Positions 7,689 through 16,791 of a stretch of DNA of 64,000 nucleotides are shown in pieces. The translations under genes were made by a program, and so were the position numbers. The DNA is from Tardiphaga sp051811025 (lineage in GTDB: Bacteria > Pseudomonadota > Alphaproteobacteria > Rhizobiales > Xanthobacteraceae), in the NCBI RefSeq assembly GCF_051811025.1, contig NZ_JBPWQE010000001.1, positions 1,798,001 to 1,862,000 on the forward strand, in the 5' to 3' direction. The number at the start of each line of letters is the position of its first letter. The first letter of the stretch is position 1. Under the pieces are notes generated by a model. It saw only the letters and a program-made list of their open reading frames with translations. It made no database searches and was not told the origin of the DNA.

Positions 7689-8891
7689 ATGTCCATCGAT
7701 CATCTCAATCCACCGACCGGCCAGATAGCAGACAATGTCATCGGCTTTGCGCGTGCGCTCCGCGCCGCTGGCCTGCCGGTCGGGCCGGGTGCGGTGATCG
7801 ATGCGCTGAATGCCTTACAGATGATCGAGATCGGCAAGCGCGCCGACGTATTCACGACATTGGAATCGATCTTCGTCAAACGCCACGAGCATGCGCTGGT
7901 GTTTGCCCAGGCCTTCGATCTGTTCTTCCGTGCGGCCGACGAATGGAAGCAGATGCTGGATTCGGTGCCGCTGCCCGACGATGCCAAGCGCAAGCCGCCT
8001 CCGGCCTCGCGCCGCGTGCAGGAGGCGATGGCGCAGCCGGCGCAGGGCGCAGAGCGTGAAGCACCGCAGGAGCAGGAGATCAGGCTGTCGGTCTCCGACC
8101 GCGAGGTTTTGCAGAAGAAGGATTTTGCGCAGATGAGCGCCGCGGAGATCGCCGAGGTCACGCGCGCTATCGCCAATATGCGGCTGCCGCAAGCTGAACT
8201 GCGCACACGCCGCACCCAGCCGGACAAGCACGGCGCGCGGCTCGATCTGCGGCGCACGCTGCGCGGCAGCCTGCGCACCGGCGGCGACATCATCGATATT
8301 CGCAGGCTAGGCCTGATCGATAAGCCGGCGCCGATTGTCGCGTTGCTCGATATCTCCGGCTCGATGAGCGAATATACCCGGCTGTTCCTGCACTTCCTTC
8401 ATGCCATTACGGACGCCCGCAAGCGCGTCTCGGTTTTTCTGTTTGGCACCCGGCTGACCAATGTGACGCGGGCGCTGCGGTCGCGTGATCCCGACGAGGC
8501 GCTGGCCTCGTGCTCGGCCTCGGTGGAAGACTGGGCCGGCGGCACGCGCATTTCCGCGTCGCTGCATAATTTCAACAAGCTGTGGGGACGGCGGGTGCTC
8601 GGGCAGGGAGCCATCGTGCTGCTGATCTCCGACGGGCTGGAGCGCGAAGCGGATTCGCAGCTGGCCTTCGAAATGGACCGGTTGCATCGCTCCTGCCGGC
8701 GGCTGATCTGGCTCAACCCGCTATTGCGCTTCGACGGGTTCGAACCGAAGGCGCAGGGCATCAAAATGATGCTCCCGCACGTTGACGAATTCCGCCCGGT
8801 GCATAATTTGAGTTCGATCGACGGACTGATCAAGGCGCTGTCATCGGTGCCCCCGGTCCATCACCGCAGCCTGATCCGGCCCGCAGCTTAA
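7689..8891 (+). CDS. coxE: VWA domain protein CoxE
   Basis: 400 aa. A C-terminal von Willebrand A domain carries the MIDAS-type motif DISGSMS at 221-227. The N-terminal part (residues about 100-200) is charged and rich in basic residues. CoxE is the partner of the CoxD ATPase in metal-site maturation. ATG 7689 (MSIDHLNPP) is chosen because the upstream open frame runs through the palindromic element and is not conserved protein. It is followed 11 bases later by the XdhC-type gene. Confidence 0.9.
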   Translation: MSIDHLNPPTGQIADNVIGFARALRAAGLPVGPGAVIDALNALQMIEIGKRADVFTTLESIFVKRHEHALVFAQAFDLFFRAADEWKQMLDSVPLPDDAKRKPPPASRRVQEAMAQPAQGAEREAPQEQEIRLSVSDREVLQKKDFAQMSAAEIAEVTRAIANMRLPQAELRTRRTQPDKHGARLDLRRTLRGSLRTGGDIIDIRRLGLIDKPAPIVALLDISGSMSEYTRLFLHFLHAITDARKRVSVFLFGTRLTNVTRALRSRDPDEALASCSASVEDWAGGTRISASLHNFNKLWGRRVLGQGAIVLLISDGLEREADSQLAFEMDRLHRSCRRLIWLNPLLRFDGFEPKAQGIKMMLPHVDEFRPVHNLSSIDGLIKALSSVPPVHHRSLIRPAA

Positions 8892-8902
8892 GAGAGGCTT
8901 CC

Positions 8903-9232
8903 ATGCTCAATCGCGATGAAGACATCCTGCAGGCCGCCGAGGCGTGGCAGAAGGCCGGGCACGGCGTGGCGCTGGCAACCGTGGTTGAGACTTGGGGTTC
9001 GGCGCCGCGCCCCGCAGGCTCGAATCTCGTCATCAATGACGACGGCACCTTCCTGGGGTCGGTCTCTGGCGGCTGCGTCGAAGGCGCCGTGGTCACCGAG
9101 GCGCTTGATGTGATTGCGAGTGGCGAGCCAAAATTGCTCGAATTCGGTGTGGCTGACGAAACCGCCTGGAATGTCGGCCTGTCCTGCGGCGGCACCATCC
9201 GCGTGTTCGTCGAGAAGGTCGGTCAGTCGTGA
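8903..9232 (+). CDS. XdhC/CoxI family protein, N-terminal-type domain only
   Basis: 109 aa that match the first XdhC_CoxI domain: WGSAPRPAGS (31-40) and SGGCVEG (55-61), the conserved cysteine block. XdhC binds molybdenum cofactor, protects it and hands it to the large subunit after sulfuration. The usual single polypeptide is split here: the Rossmann half is the next gene, which overlaps by four bases (GTGA). The overlap and the absence of damage suggest a genuine two-gene arrangement, as in CoxF/CoxI-type systems, rather than a frameshift. Confidence 0.85.
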   Translation: MLNRDEDILQAAEAWQKAGHGVALATVVETWGSAPRPAGSNLVINDDGTFLGSVSGGCVEGAVVTEALDVIASGEPKLLEFGVADETAWNVGLSCGGTIRVFVEKVGQS

Positions 9233-9921
9233 AAGCCGAGACACTTGCCACCCTGAACACGGAACGCGCCGCCCGGCGTCCTGTCATTTTGATCACCGAT
9301 ATATCCAACGGAACACAACGCCTGGTGAAGGCTGCCGATTTCGGGGCTGATCCACTGCATGCCGAGCTCGAAAAGCAGCTTCGCATGGGCAAGAGCGCGA
9401 TGGTCGAGTCGGACGGCAAGAAGCTGTTCCTGAACGTCTACGCGCCGACCGCACGCCTCGTGATCATCGGCGCCGTCCATATCAGCCAGGCGCTGGCGCC
9501 GCTGGCACGCTCGCTGGATTACGATGTGACGGTGGTCGATCCGCGCACAGCCTTTGCCAGCCCCGAGCGCTTCCCGGACGTGAAGCTGATCGCTGAATGG
9601 CCCGAAGAGGCGCTGCCGGGCCTCAACATTGATCACTACACGGCCTTCGTCGCGGTGACCCATGATCCGAAGATTGACGATCCCGCGCTGCTGCACGCGT
9701 TCGAGAAGAACTGCTTCTATATCGGCGCGCTCGGTTCGCGAAAGACTCATGCGAAGCGCGGCGATCGGCTGAAGGCGCAGGGCGTCAGCGAGGCAGACTT
9801 CGCGCGGATCAAGGCGCCGATCGGTCTCAATATCGGTGCTGTTTCGCCATCGGAGATTGCGGTCTCGATCATGGCCGAGATCACCGCCGAACTGCGTATG
9901 CCCAAAGTGAGTGCCGTATGA
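9229..9921 (+). CDS. XdhC family protein, Rossmann-domain half
   Basis: 230 aa starting with GTG 9229, which overlaps the previous stop. An N-terminal tail completes the first domain, then a Rossmann domain starts at RLVIIGAVHISQALAPLA (76-93) and runs through GSRKTHAKR and GLNIGAVSPSEIAVSIMAEI. Together with the preceding 109-aa protein it makes one XdhC equivalent for molybdenum-cofactor delivery. Its last codons overlap the next gene (ATGA), showing tight translational coupling. Confidence 0.87.
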   Translation: MKAETLATLNTERAARRPVILITDISNGTQRLVKAADFGADPLHAELEKQLRMGKSAMVESDGKKLFLNVYAPTARLVIIGAVHISQALAPLARSLDYDVTVVDPRTAFASPERFPDVKLIAEWPEEALPGLNIDHYTAFVAVTHDPKIDDPALLHAFEKNCFYIGALGSRKTHAKRGDRLKAQGVSEADFARIKAPIGLNIGAVSPSEIAVSIMAEITAELRMPKVSAV

Positions 9922-11522
9922 AATTCGGTCCTGCCAGCCCGGCAGATGCGTTAGGCGGCGTGACCGTCCATACCCTGCGTCAGGGCTCGCTCGTTCTCAA
10001 GAAGGGCACCACTATCGGTCCCGATGAAGTCGCAGCGCTGACCAGCGCCGGCGTCAAGGACGTGGTCGTCGTGCGTCTCGAGGACGGCGATGTGTCCGAG
10101 GACGTCGCTGCCGCCAGTATCGCGCAGGCAGTGGCGGGCGAGGGCGTCAATGTCGAGCGCGCCTTCACGGGCCGCGCCAATCTGTTTGCGGGGACTCCGG
10201 GTATGCTGGTCGTCGATCGGGCGATCGTCGATCGTATCAATGCCGTCGATGAAGCAATCACCTTTGCAACACTGGCGGCTTACAAGCCGGTGGTCGAAGG
10301 CGAGATGATCGCGACCGTCAAGCTGATCCCGTTCGGCGTCGCCGGTACGCTGCGCGACGCGGCCGTTCAGGCTGCCTCGGGCGGCGCAATGCGGATCGCG
10401 CCTTACGCGGTCAAAAAAGTCGGCATCGTCTCGACGCTGTTGCCGGGGCTGTCGCCGAAGGTGATAGACAAGACGCTGCGTGTGACTGAAGAACGCCTTG
10501 CGCCTGCCGGTGCGAAGATCATCGCTGAGCGCCGCGTGCCGCACGATGAGAAGGTGCTGGCAAAGACAATCAAGGAACTGCTCGGGCTCGGCGCCGAACT
10601 GGTGATCGTGTTCGGAGCCTCGGCCATTGCCGACCGCCGCGATGTCATTCCGTCGGCGATCGAACAGATCGGTGGCGCCATCGAACATTTCGGCATGCCG
10701 GTCGATCCCGGCAATCTGCTTCTGATCGGCCGGGCCGGCAACGTGCCGGTGCTGGGCGCGCCAGGTTGCGCGCGGTCGCCGGTGGAAAATGGTTTCGACT
10801 GGGTGCTGATGCGGCTGCTGGCCGGCCTCAAGGTGACCCGCGCCGATCTCACCGGCATGGGCGTTGGCGGTTTGCTGATGGAAATCGTCACCCGGCCACA
10901 GCCGCGCGTGCCCGTCGGCAGCGATGGCAACAGCAACGTCGCCGCCGTCATTCTGGCTGCCGGCCGTTCGACCAGGATGGGCGGGCCGAACAAGCTGCTC
11001 GCCGAACTCAACGGCAAGGCATTGGTCCGGATCGTCGCCGAACAGGCGATCGCATCGAAAGCGTCGAGCGTAACGGTGGTGACAGGTCACCAGGCCCCAG
11101 AGGTCGAGAAGGCGCTGGCCGGACTTAAAGTCACGTTCGTCTACAACCCTGATTTTGCCGATGGCCTTGCCAGTTCGGTGAAGGCCGGCATCGCGGCAGT
11201 CCCGGCCGATGCCAATGGAGCTGTGGTCTGTCTCGGCGACATGCCGCTGATCGATGCCCGGTTGATCGACCGCCTGATCGAGACCTTCGCGCCGGATCGC
11301 GGCAACCTCATCGTCGTTCCTGTGAGCGAGGGCCGTCGCGGTAATCCCGTGTTGTGGTCTCGGCGCTTCTTCAACGAGTTGATGACGCTGGACGGCGATA
11401 TCGGCGCTCGGCACCTGATCATGAAGCACGCTGAAGCCGTTGCCGATGTAGCGGTCGAAGGTCACGGCGCCTTCCTCGATATCGATACGCCGCAGGCGTT
11501 GGAAGACGCGCGGAGCGGCTGA
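9918..11522 (+). CDS. Fusion of MoeA-like molybdopterin-binding domain and MobA/MocA-type nucleotidyltransferase
   Basis: 534 aa. Residues 1 to about 335 resemble the molybdopterin-binding MoeA/MoCF_biosynth fold, including PVDPGNLLLIG and the GAPGCARSP motif. From about 343 a nucleotidyltransferase domain begins with ILAAGRSTRMGG, then VCLGDMPLI. Such proteins are predicted to attach a nucleotide (CTP, giving the cytosine dinucleotide cofactor) to molybdopterin for this hydroxylase family. It overlaps the XdhC gene by four bases and ends the operon at a terminator. Confidence 0.85.
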   Translation: MKFGPASPADALGGVTVHTLRQGSLVLKKGTTIGPDEVAALTSAGVKDVVVVRLEDGDVSEDVAAASIAQAVAGEGVNVERAFTGRANLFAGTPGMLVVDRAIVDRINAVDEAITFATLAAYKPVVEGEMIATVKLIPFGVAGTLRDAAVQAASGGAMRIAPYAVKKVGIVSTLLPGLSPKVIDKTLRVTEERLAPAGAKIIAERRVPHDEKVLAKTIKELLGLGAELVIVFGASAIADRRDVIPSAIEQIGGAIEHFGMPVDPGNLLLIGRAGNVPVLGAPGCARSPVENGFDWVLMRLLAGLKVTRADLTGMGVGGLLMEIVTRPQPRVPVGSDGNSNVAAVILAAGRSTRMGGPNKLLAELNGKALVRIVAEQAIASKASSVTVVTGHQAPEVEKALAGLKVTFVYNPDFADGLASSVKAGIAAVPADANGAVVCLGDMPLIDARLIDRLIETFAPDRGNLIVVPVSEGRRGNPVLWSRRFFNELMTLDGDIGARHLIMKHAEAVADVAVEGHGAFLDIDTPQALEDARSG

Positions 11523-11531
11523 GCATCCCGG

Positions 11532-11557
11532 ATGCGGCGGCCCGCCGCATTTCGCTT
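11532..11557 (+). terminator. Terminator of the Cox operon
   Basis: ATGCGGCGG (11532-11540) pairs with CCGCCGCAT (11542-11550), followed by TTCGCTTTT, just after the stop at 11522. Confidence 0.7.
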
Positions 11558-11622
11558 TTGTTCACCAAGTTGAAACGCCCTCCCTGTAGCGTCTGCCTCG
11601 TTCGGCCTCGGGGGAGGGGAAA

Positions 11623-12003
11623 TTGTCATTGTTTGTTGCCGCGCGTCGTCGCGCGATTCTCGCCGTTGCCTTGTTGATGAGCTTAGGCACCATGGATGTG
11701 GCTTCGGCCGCTGGTGCCCTCGCCGTGGGCAAGTGCGGTGCCTATGGCCAGGCCTTCGACTATTTGGCGCAGGATGCGGCCCTTGCCGCTGCCAGGAAGC
11801 AATGCAAGGGTGAATGCACGACGGTGACGATCAAGCGTGCCTGCGCGGCCTTCGCCGTCGATATGAAGAATCCCTGCGGCGCGCACGGCTATGCAGTGGC
11901 GCCGCGCATTTCCAGCTCGCTGAATCAGGCGACCAAGAAATGTTACGATTATGGCGGCAAGGAGTGCGTCATTCGCGCCTGGGCCTGCGACGCCAAGGGC
12001 TAG
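11623..12003 (+). CDS. Secreted DUF4189-type cysteine-rich protein
   Basis: 126 aa with an N-terminal signal peptide (cleavage near VASA-AGA, residue about 30). The exported part has eight cysteines in pairs (QCKGEC, KCYDYGGKEC and others) and the AYGQAFDY...ALAAARKQC pattern of DUF4189 proteins. These are periplasmic or secreted and of unknown role. The start is TTG at 11623, supported by a GGGGAGGGG ribosome-binding site just upstream. An ATG at 11677 would lose most of the signal peptide. Confidence 0.75.
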   Translation: MSLFVAARRRAILAVALLMSLGTMDVASAAGALAVGKCGAYGQAFDYLAQDAALAAARKQCKGECTTVTIKRACAAFAVDMKNPCGAHGYAVAPRISSSLNQATKKCYDYGGKECVIRAWACDAKG

Positions 12004-12056
12004 AGCTCCCTGACAAATATCTCGTTCAATGCGCCTGCGGCAGCTAGACTGCTGCA

Positions 12057-13379
12057 ATGATTCAATTTTTCCGGACACTTTTGAAGCCTGCCGCCGACGC
12101 CGATCCGTCCGTTCGGGAATTTCGCAAGGCGCTGAGCCGCGAGATGCTGTTGACCGAGCGGTTGCGGGTCAAGACGGTGATCGGCACCGTGGTGATCGTG
12201 ACGCTGTCACTGTCCATCGGCTATTTGCTGGCGCCGTCGAGCTTCGCGCGCATATCCAATGGCCAGTTCGATCTCGCATCGTCTTTTATGATCACGGTCC
12301 CGCTGCTGCTGTTCGAGTTCTTCGTTCTTTATAAGGTCAATCAGCGCATCGCTGCAGGGCAGGATATTGCGCACGGGCGGCGCTATCTGAGCGCACTCAT
12401 CGAGACCAGCATTCCGACTGCAGCACTACATCTCCATATGGGCTGGATGGGGCCGGCGGCGGCGTTGGCATTTGCGGCGCCTTTGTCCTATTTCATCTTC
12501 ATCATTCTATCCACGCTTCGGCTCGATTTCTGGCTGTCGACGTTTACCGGCTTTGTCGCGGCCGCCCAGATGCTCGCGATGGCCATGCTGTATCATCCGG
12601 TGCAATTCGCCTCGGAACCCGCACCGGATTTAGCGTTTCAGCTTATCCGCAGCGCCATGGTCCTGCTCTGCGGTATTCTTGCGGGCGCGGTCGGCTTGCA
12701 ACTCCGTCGCCAGTTCGAGGCGAGCATCGCGGCAACTTCGGCGCGCGATCGTGTCACCAATCTGTTCGGTCAGCATGTCTCGCCGCAGGTTGTGGAGCAG
12801 TTGCTGGCGTCGGGAACGAGCTCCACGACCGAGATGCGTCAGGTCGCGGTGATGTTCGTCGATATCCGTAACTTTACCGCAGCGACCCGTGTGCATTCGC
12901 CCCGCGAGGTGGTGGATCGGCTCGACGAGACGTTTGCATTGCTGGTCGATGTGCTGGATCGACATTCCGGGATCGTGAACAAGTTTCTGGGTGACGGATT
13001 TCTCGCGCTGTTCGGAGCGCCCATTGAGGATCCGAATGCGGCGCATTGCGCCGTGCAGGCGGCACGCGAGATGCTCATAGCTGTCGAGAAAAGCAATCAG
13101 GACAGTGAATGGCCACTGCGCATCGGCATCGGGCTCCATATCGGAACCGTGATTGCCGGCAATGTCGGCTCCCCGCGCCGCAAGGAATACACCGTCATCG
13201 GCGATACCGTGAACTTCGCGGCCCGGCTTGAGGCGCTCAACAAACAGTTCGGCTCGCAATTACTGATCTCTGCCTCCATACGCGATGCGTTGGGCAATGC
13301 CTGCAGCGACGCGGAGCTGCTCGGCGATGTGCCGATCCGCGGCTATGACTTGCCGCAGGCTATCTGGCGCTTGGGCTGA
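12057..13379 (+). CDS. Membrane-anchored class III adenylate/guanylate cyclase
   Basis: 440 aa. The first half (residues about 40-215) has several transmembrane helices; the second half is a cyclase catalytic domain. Metal-binding aspartates lie in VAVMFVDIRNFT (near 263-274) and GDGFLALFGAP (near 312). GDTVNFAARLE carries the asparagine/arginine transition-state residues. It makes cAMP at the membrane in response to an unknown signal. It converges with the BcsS-like gene, 8 bases apart. Confidence 0.9.
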   Translation: MIQFFRTLLKPAADADPSVREFRKALSREMLLTERLRVKTVIGTVVIVTLSLSIGYLLAPSSFARISNGQFDLASSFMITVPLLLFEFFVLYKVNQRIAAGQDIAHGRRYLSALIETSIPTAALHLHMGWMGPAAALAFAAPLSYFIFIILSTLRLDFWLSTFTGFVAAAQMLAMAMLYHPVQFASEPAPDLAFQLIRSAMVLLCGILAGAVGLQLRRQFEASIAATSARDRVTNLFGQHVSPQVVEQLLASGTSSTTEMRQVAVMFVDIRNFTAATRVHSPREVVDRLDETFALLVDVLDRHSGIVNKFLGDGFLALFGAPIEDPNAAHCAVQAAREMLIAVEKSNQDSEWPLRIGIGLHIGTVIAGNVGSPRRKEYTVIGDTVNFAARLEALNKQFGSQLLISASIRDALGNACSDAELLGDVPIRGYDLPQAIWRLG

Positions 13380-13387
13380 GTGCTGCG

Positions 13388-14230
13388 TCAGTTCTCGAAG
13401 AATGGCGCGCGGGGCGGTCGCATGACCATGCCGAAGCGCGCATAGACTCCTTGGCGCTCGAAATTGTCCCGCACATGTCCCGCGGCGAATGACCATTCGT
13501 AGGGGCCGGTGCGCAAGCCAGTCAGATGGCCGCCGATCCGGGTCTGTTGGCTGAAATAGTCATTCGACAGTGCGGCCTCCGGGCCGATCCAGAACAAATC
13601 GAACAGGCGCCAGCCGGCCGCAATGCGCGTGGTATAGCCAGTGTCGATGGTCGTGCCGGAGATGGCATATTGCAGCATCAGCTCGCGTGTCGGCTCCCAC
13701 CAGACATCCATCGTGCCCCGCGCGCCGAGCATCGCGCGAAGCCGGGAGCGGTGCTGATCGTGGTAGAAATAGTCGGCTTCCATGTCGAGGCCAGCCAATA
13801 GCTGAACTTCCAGATTGCCGTTTCGGATGAGGTAGCCCGGCAGGATCGCCGCGCGGCTGATCTGGGTGTAGTCGGAGCGCGCGCCTGTCGTGTAGCGTTC
13901 GAGGTTTTCCGACAAAAAGAAACGCAGGATGAAGCCATCCTTGTTCAGGCCGGCGGGAGCCCATTGCAGCCCCATATAGGCGCCGAGGCTCCAATGCGAC
14001 GCGTCCACGCCGCCGAAATACATCAGACGGTCCGGCATGCCGCCGGAGAGAAAATCGAAGGCACGCCGTTTTTTGATACGCGTGTCGAACAGGGGCGACC
14101 AGAAGCTCGATGAGCCGGATGCCGGCTCGATCGTGGCATCGATCTCGCCGATATCCTGAGCCGAGGCTACGCCGCAGGAGTGTGCCGCCGCTGCAACGCA
14201 TAATGCGCGTAATGCCAGTCCCCAACGCAT
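13388..14230 (-). CDS. bcsS: Cellulose biosynthesis protein BcsS-like outer-membrane protein
   Basis: 280 aa with a signal peptide (ALCVAAAAHSCGVASA) and amphipathic beta-strand pattern ending with a C-terminal aromatic residue region (RAPFFEN). MYFGGVDASHWSLGAYMGL and the strand series match the BcsS family described in rhizobial cellulose operons. No bcsA, B, C or Z gene is nearby, so a role in cellulose export here is inference. ATG 14230 is used (a GGGGG stretch precedes it); a GTG at 14245 is also in frame. The upstream AT-rich spacer is described separately. Confidence 0.7.
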   Translation of the reverse strand: MRWGLALRALCVAAAAHSCGVASAQDIGEIDATIEPASGSSSFWSPLFDTRIKKRRAFDFLSGGMPDRLMYFGGVDASHWSLGAYMGLQWAPAGLNKDGFILRFFLSENLERYTTGARSDYTQISRAAILPGYLIRNGNLEVQLLAGLDMEADYFYHDQHRSRLRAMLGARGTMDVWWEPTRELMLQYAISGTTIDTGYTTRIAAGWRLFDLFWIGPEAALSNDYFSQQTRIGGHLTGLRTGPYEWSFAAGHVRDNFERQGVYARFGMVMRPPRAPFFEN

Positions 14231-14291
14231 CGAGCCCCCACCCAACGCAACAGAAACGCAACCATAAAATACAACTTAAGGTAGATTATTC

Positions 14292-14321
14292 TGTGGATAG
14301 GCTGATGTCCAGTGTGGATAA
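14292..14321. promoter_or_regulatory. Two DnaA-box-like sequences in an AT-rich spacer
   Basis: TGTGGATAG at 14292-14300 and TGTGGATAA at 14313-14321 lie 21 bases apart; the second is a perfect match to the classical DnaA box in reverse orientation. The DNA at 14255-14300 is markedly AT-rich for this genome. They sit upstream of the BcsS-like gene and downstream of DUF488. Two boxes alone do not make an origin. Confidence 0.4.
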
Positions 14322-14363
14322 CCGGTGAGGGAGAAATTTTGCTGATGAGCCGCCGCGGCAGCT

Positions 14364-14828
14364 TCAAAGCTGTGACGGCAGCAGGTTCTGAACCTTGGCG
14401 CCTTCGCGCTCCTCGATGATCTCGGCGATCCAGCGCCGATGACAGTGTTCGTGGTCGCGCTCGTAGCAGAGGATGCAGACTGGTCCGGACTTCGTCACCA
14501 GCGCCGCCAGCTCATCCATCTCCTCCCGTGCCTGCGGTGTCTTGAGATGAGCCATATAGATCTTCTCAAGCGCTGCGATCTTGCCGCTGCGTGCGGCTTC
14601 GCGGCCGTCCTTGGGCGTGCCCAGTCCGCGCAGATGGATGTAGCCGATGCCGCGCTCGTCGAGGCCGGCGGCGAGTTGGTTCTTGGAGAAACCCGGCCGC
14701 CGCGATGCGGCGACGGCACGCACATCGACCAGCAGCTTGACGCCGGCATTTTGCAATTCGTCGAGAACGGCTTTCGCGGGTGTCTGCTCGTAACCGATGG
14801 TGAAGAGGCGGGGTGTCTTGCGGGCCAT
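14364..14828 (-). CDS. DUF488 family protein
   Basis: 154 aa starting MARKTPRLFTIGYEQTPAKA, the usual DUF488 opening (TIGYE). It continues with LLVDVRAVAASRRPGFSK and ends with the CYERDHEHCHR motif, a cysteine/histidine cluster that may bind metal. The biochemical role is unknown. The reading frame stays open 49 codons upstream of 14828, but family length and the conserved start favour this ATG. It is divergent from the Bug binding protein. Confidence 0.88.
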   Translation of the reverse strand: MARKTPRLFTIGYEQTPAKAVLDELQNAGVKLLVDVRAVAASRRPGFSKNQLAAGLDERGIGYIHLRGLGTPKDGREAARSGKIAALEKIYMAHLKTPQAREEMDELAALVTKSGPVCILCYERDHEHCHRRWIAEIIEEREGAKVQNLLPSQL

Positions 14829-14964
14829 GTGAGCATCCAGGTGATCGACAAATGATTGGCACAATGTCGCGGCTAGCCGCGAGGCGTTGCTCCGATCTGC
14901 AACATGACACATAGTGAACTCAACAAACTCCGCCAGTTCAATGGCTGATATCACCGGGGGAATA

Positions 14965-15936
14965 ATGCTTCGCATGGTTGGTGCTCTGAGCGCGGTCGCG
15001 CTCGCGCTGGTGTCCTTTCATTCTGCAGTGTCGGCACAAGGCATCTATCCGGATCGTCCTGTCAGGATCATCGTGCCGATCGCCCCCGGCGGGAGCTACG
15101 ATCTGGTCGGACGGCATCTCGCCGATGCGCTGGCAAAGCGAACGGGGCAGGCGTTCTTCGTCGAGAACAAGCCCGGGGCAGGTACTGTCGTGGGCACGCA
15201 GGCTGCCGCCCAGAGCGACGCGGACGGCTATACGCTGATGGTTGGCGGCCTCTCCAACATGGCCTTCAACTCCGCGCTTTACGCCAAGCTTGCCTACGAT
15301 CCGCTGAAGGATTTCGTGCCGGTCGCGCTGGTCTACAAGTTTGGCTACGTGATGGTCGGCCGCAAGGATCTGCCGCAGCAGTCGCCGAAGGAGATCGTTG
15401 CTGCCGCATTGGACAGGCCGGGATCGATCACCGTGGCGACCGCCGGCGTCGGGACCGGCCAGCAACTGGTGGCCGCAGCCTTTATGAGGTCCGCTGGCGT
15501 CAAGCTGCAGGAGGTACCCTACAGAGGGTCTCCGCCTGCTTTTGCCGATCTGCTGGCAGGCCGCATCGACCTGTTCTTCGATTCAATTGCTGCCGGGCTG
15601 CCTTATGTGCAGACGGGGCAGGTGAGGGGCATCGCGGTCCTGTCGTCGAAGCGGAGTCCGCTGGCGCCGGATGTTCCGACCATGGCGGAAGCGGGCGTGC
15701 CCGGCCTCGATGTCGATTCATGGCTGGGCATTTTCGTGCCGGCCAAAACGCCGCCTGCGGTGATCGCAAAACTCCGTCAGGATATTCGGGCGGTGTTGCC
15801 CGATCTGAAGGAGCGCTTCGAGAAGAGCGGCGGTGAGCCCTGGGATATGCCCGACGACAAGCTCGACGGCTTCATCGCATCAGAACACGCGACCTGGACA
15901 AAACTGATCCGCGAGGCAGGTATCAAACTGGATTAA
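14965..15936 (+). CDS. Tripartite tricarboxylate transporter substrate-binding protein (Bug family)
   Basis: 323 aa periplasmic binding protein. A signal peptide (MLRMVGALSAVALALVSFHS, cleaved after VSA) precedes YPDRPVRIIVPIAPGGSYD, the canonical Bug/TctC start. VENKPGAGTVVGTQAAAQSD and PTMAEAGVPGLDVDSWLGIF are the other hallmarks. Bug proteins bind carboxylic acids. ATG 14965 follows GGGGG closely. No TctA or TctB membrane gene is nearby, so it is an orphan receptor, common in this group. Confidence 0.9.
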   Translation: MLRMVGALSAVALALVSFHSAVSAQGIYPDRPVRIIVPIAPGGSYDLVGRHLADALAKRTGQAFFVENKPGAGTVVGTQAAAQSDADGYTLMVGGLSNMAFNSALYAKLAYDPLKDFVPVALVYKFGYVMVGRKDLPQQSPKEIVAAALDRPGSITVATAGVGTGQQLVAAAFMRSAGVKLQEVPYRGSPPAFADLLAGRIDLFFDSIAAGLPYVQTGQVRGIAVLSSKRSPLAPDVPTMAEAGVPGLDVDSWLGIFVPAKTPPAVIAKLRQDIRAVLPDLKERFEKSGGEPWDMPDDKLDGFIASEHATWTKLIREAGIKLD

Positions 15937-15952
15937 GTAGCGCCCGTGGACG

Positions 15953-16756
15953 TTACTTTACCCGCTCGATCAGCGCCATCGCGCCGTGCGGTGCGCGCAC
16001 CTTGGCCTCGTGAATCACATAGGCAAACACGTCGCGCGGCTGCTTCTTCACTTTGCCATCGCCGACACGTGGCAGGTCGCCGGGCTCGCCGCCGCCAGCC
16101 CAATCCTGAAAGCGCTTGACCCAGGCATCAAGCGCCTTGGGCGGATAGGCGGTCGGGATCGAATCCTCGCCCTTCTGTAGGCGCAGATAAACGAAGTCCG
16201 CGGTGACATCAGCGATCGCCGGATAGGTCGCGTGTTCGGAGAACACCACGGGGATCTTGTGCTCGCGCAGCAGGGCGATGAAAGCCGGCGTGCAGAAACT
16301 GTTATGCCGCACCTCGACCACGTGGCGCAGGGCGCGGCCATCCAGTTCGCGTGGCAGCAGTTCGAGGAAGCCGCCGAAATCGGCCTCGTCGAATTTCTTG
16401 GTCGGCATGAACTGCCACAGCACCGGGCCAAGCTTGTCGCCGAGTTCGAGCACGCCGGAATCATAAAAGCGCTTCACGCTATCGCCAGCTTCTGCAAGCA
16501 CCTTGCGGTTGGTGGCGAAGCGCGGGCCCTTCAGCGAGAACACGAAATCATTCGGCACCTCGCTCGCCCATTTGCGAAAGCTCTCTGGCTTCTGCGAGCC
16601 ATAATAGGTGCCGTTGATCTCGATGGAGGTCAGCTTGGAGGCGGCGTAGCCAAGCTCCTTCGCCTGGGTCAGCTTTTCCGGGTAAAATGTCCCGCGCCAC
16701 GGCTCGAAGGTCCAGCCGCCGATGCCGATACGGATTTGTCCGGATTTCGCAACCAT
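15953..16756 (-). CDS. DUF72 family protein
   Basis: 267 aa TIM-barrel protein of the DUF72 (YecE) family. RIGIGGWTFEPWRGTFYP at residues 8-25, the SKLTSIEINGTYYGSQ block and YVIHEAKVRAPHGA near the end are diagnostic. The function is unknown. The start at 16756 (MVAKSGQIRIGIGG) fits the family; the upstream open frame is ignored. It converges with the Bug gene (16 bases) and follows the M20 peptidase gene by 35 bases on the same strand. Confidence 0.9.
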   Translation of the reverse strand: MVAKSGQIRIGIGGWTFEPWRGTFYPEKLTQAKELGYAASKLTSIEINGTYYGSQKPESFRKWASEVPNDFVFSLKGPRFATNRKVLAEAGDSVKRFYDSGVLELGDKLGPVLWQFMPTKKFDEADFGGFLELLPRELDGRALRHVVEVRHNSFCTPAFIALLREHKIPVVFSEHATYPAIADVTADFVYLRLQKGEDSIPTAYPPKALDAWVKRFQDWAGGGEPGDLPRVGDGKVKKQPRDVFAYVIHEAKVRAPHGAMALIERVK

Positions 16757-16791
16757 TGTGAGGCCGATCCTTTCAGTATTCGCCGTATTAC

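Noticed and set aside
9951..11465. 504-codon open frame opposite the molybdopterin-binding fusion
   Set aside because: Antisense to a clear domain-bearing gene; Arg/His/Asp-rich with no family features.
14292..14321. Chromosome origin
   Set aside because: Only two DnaA-box-like sites, and no typical origin-linked genes in the window.
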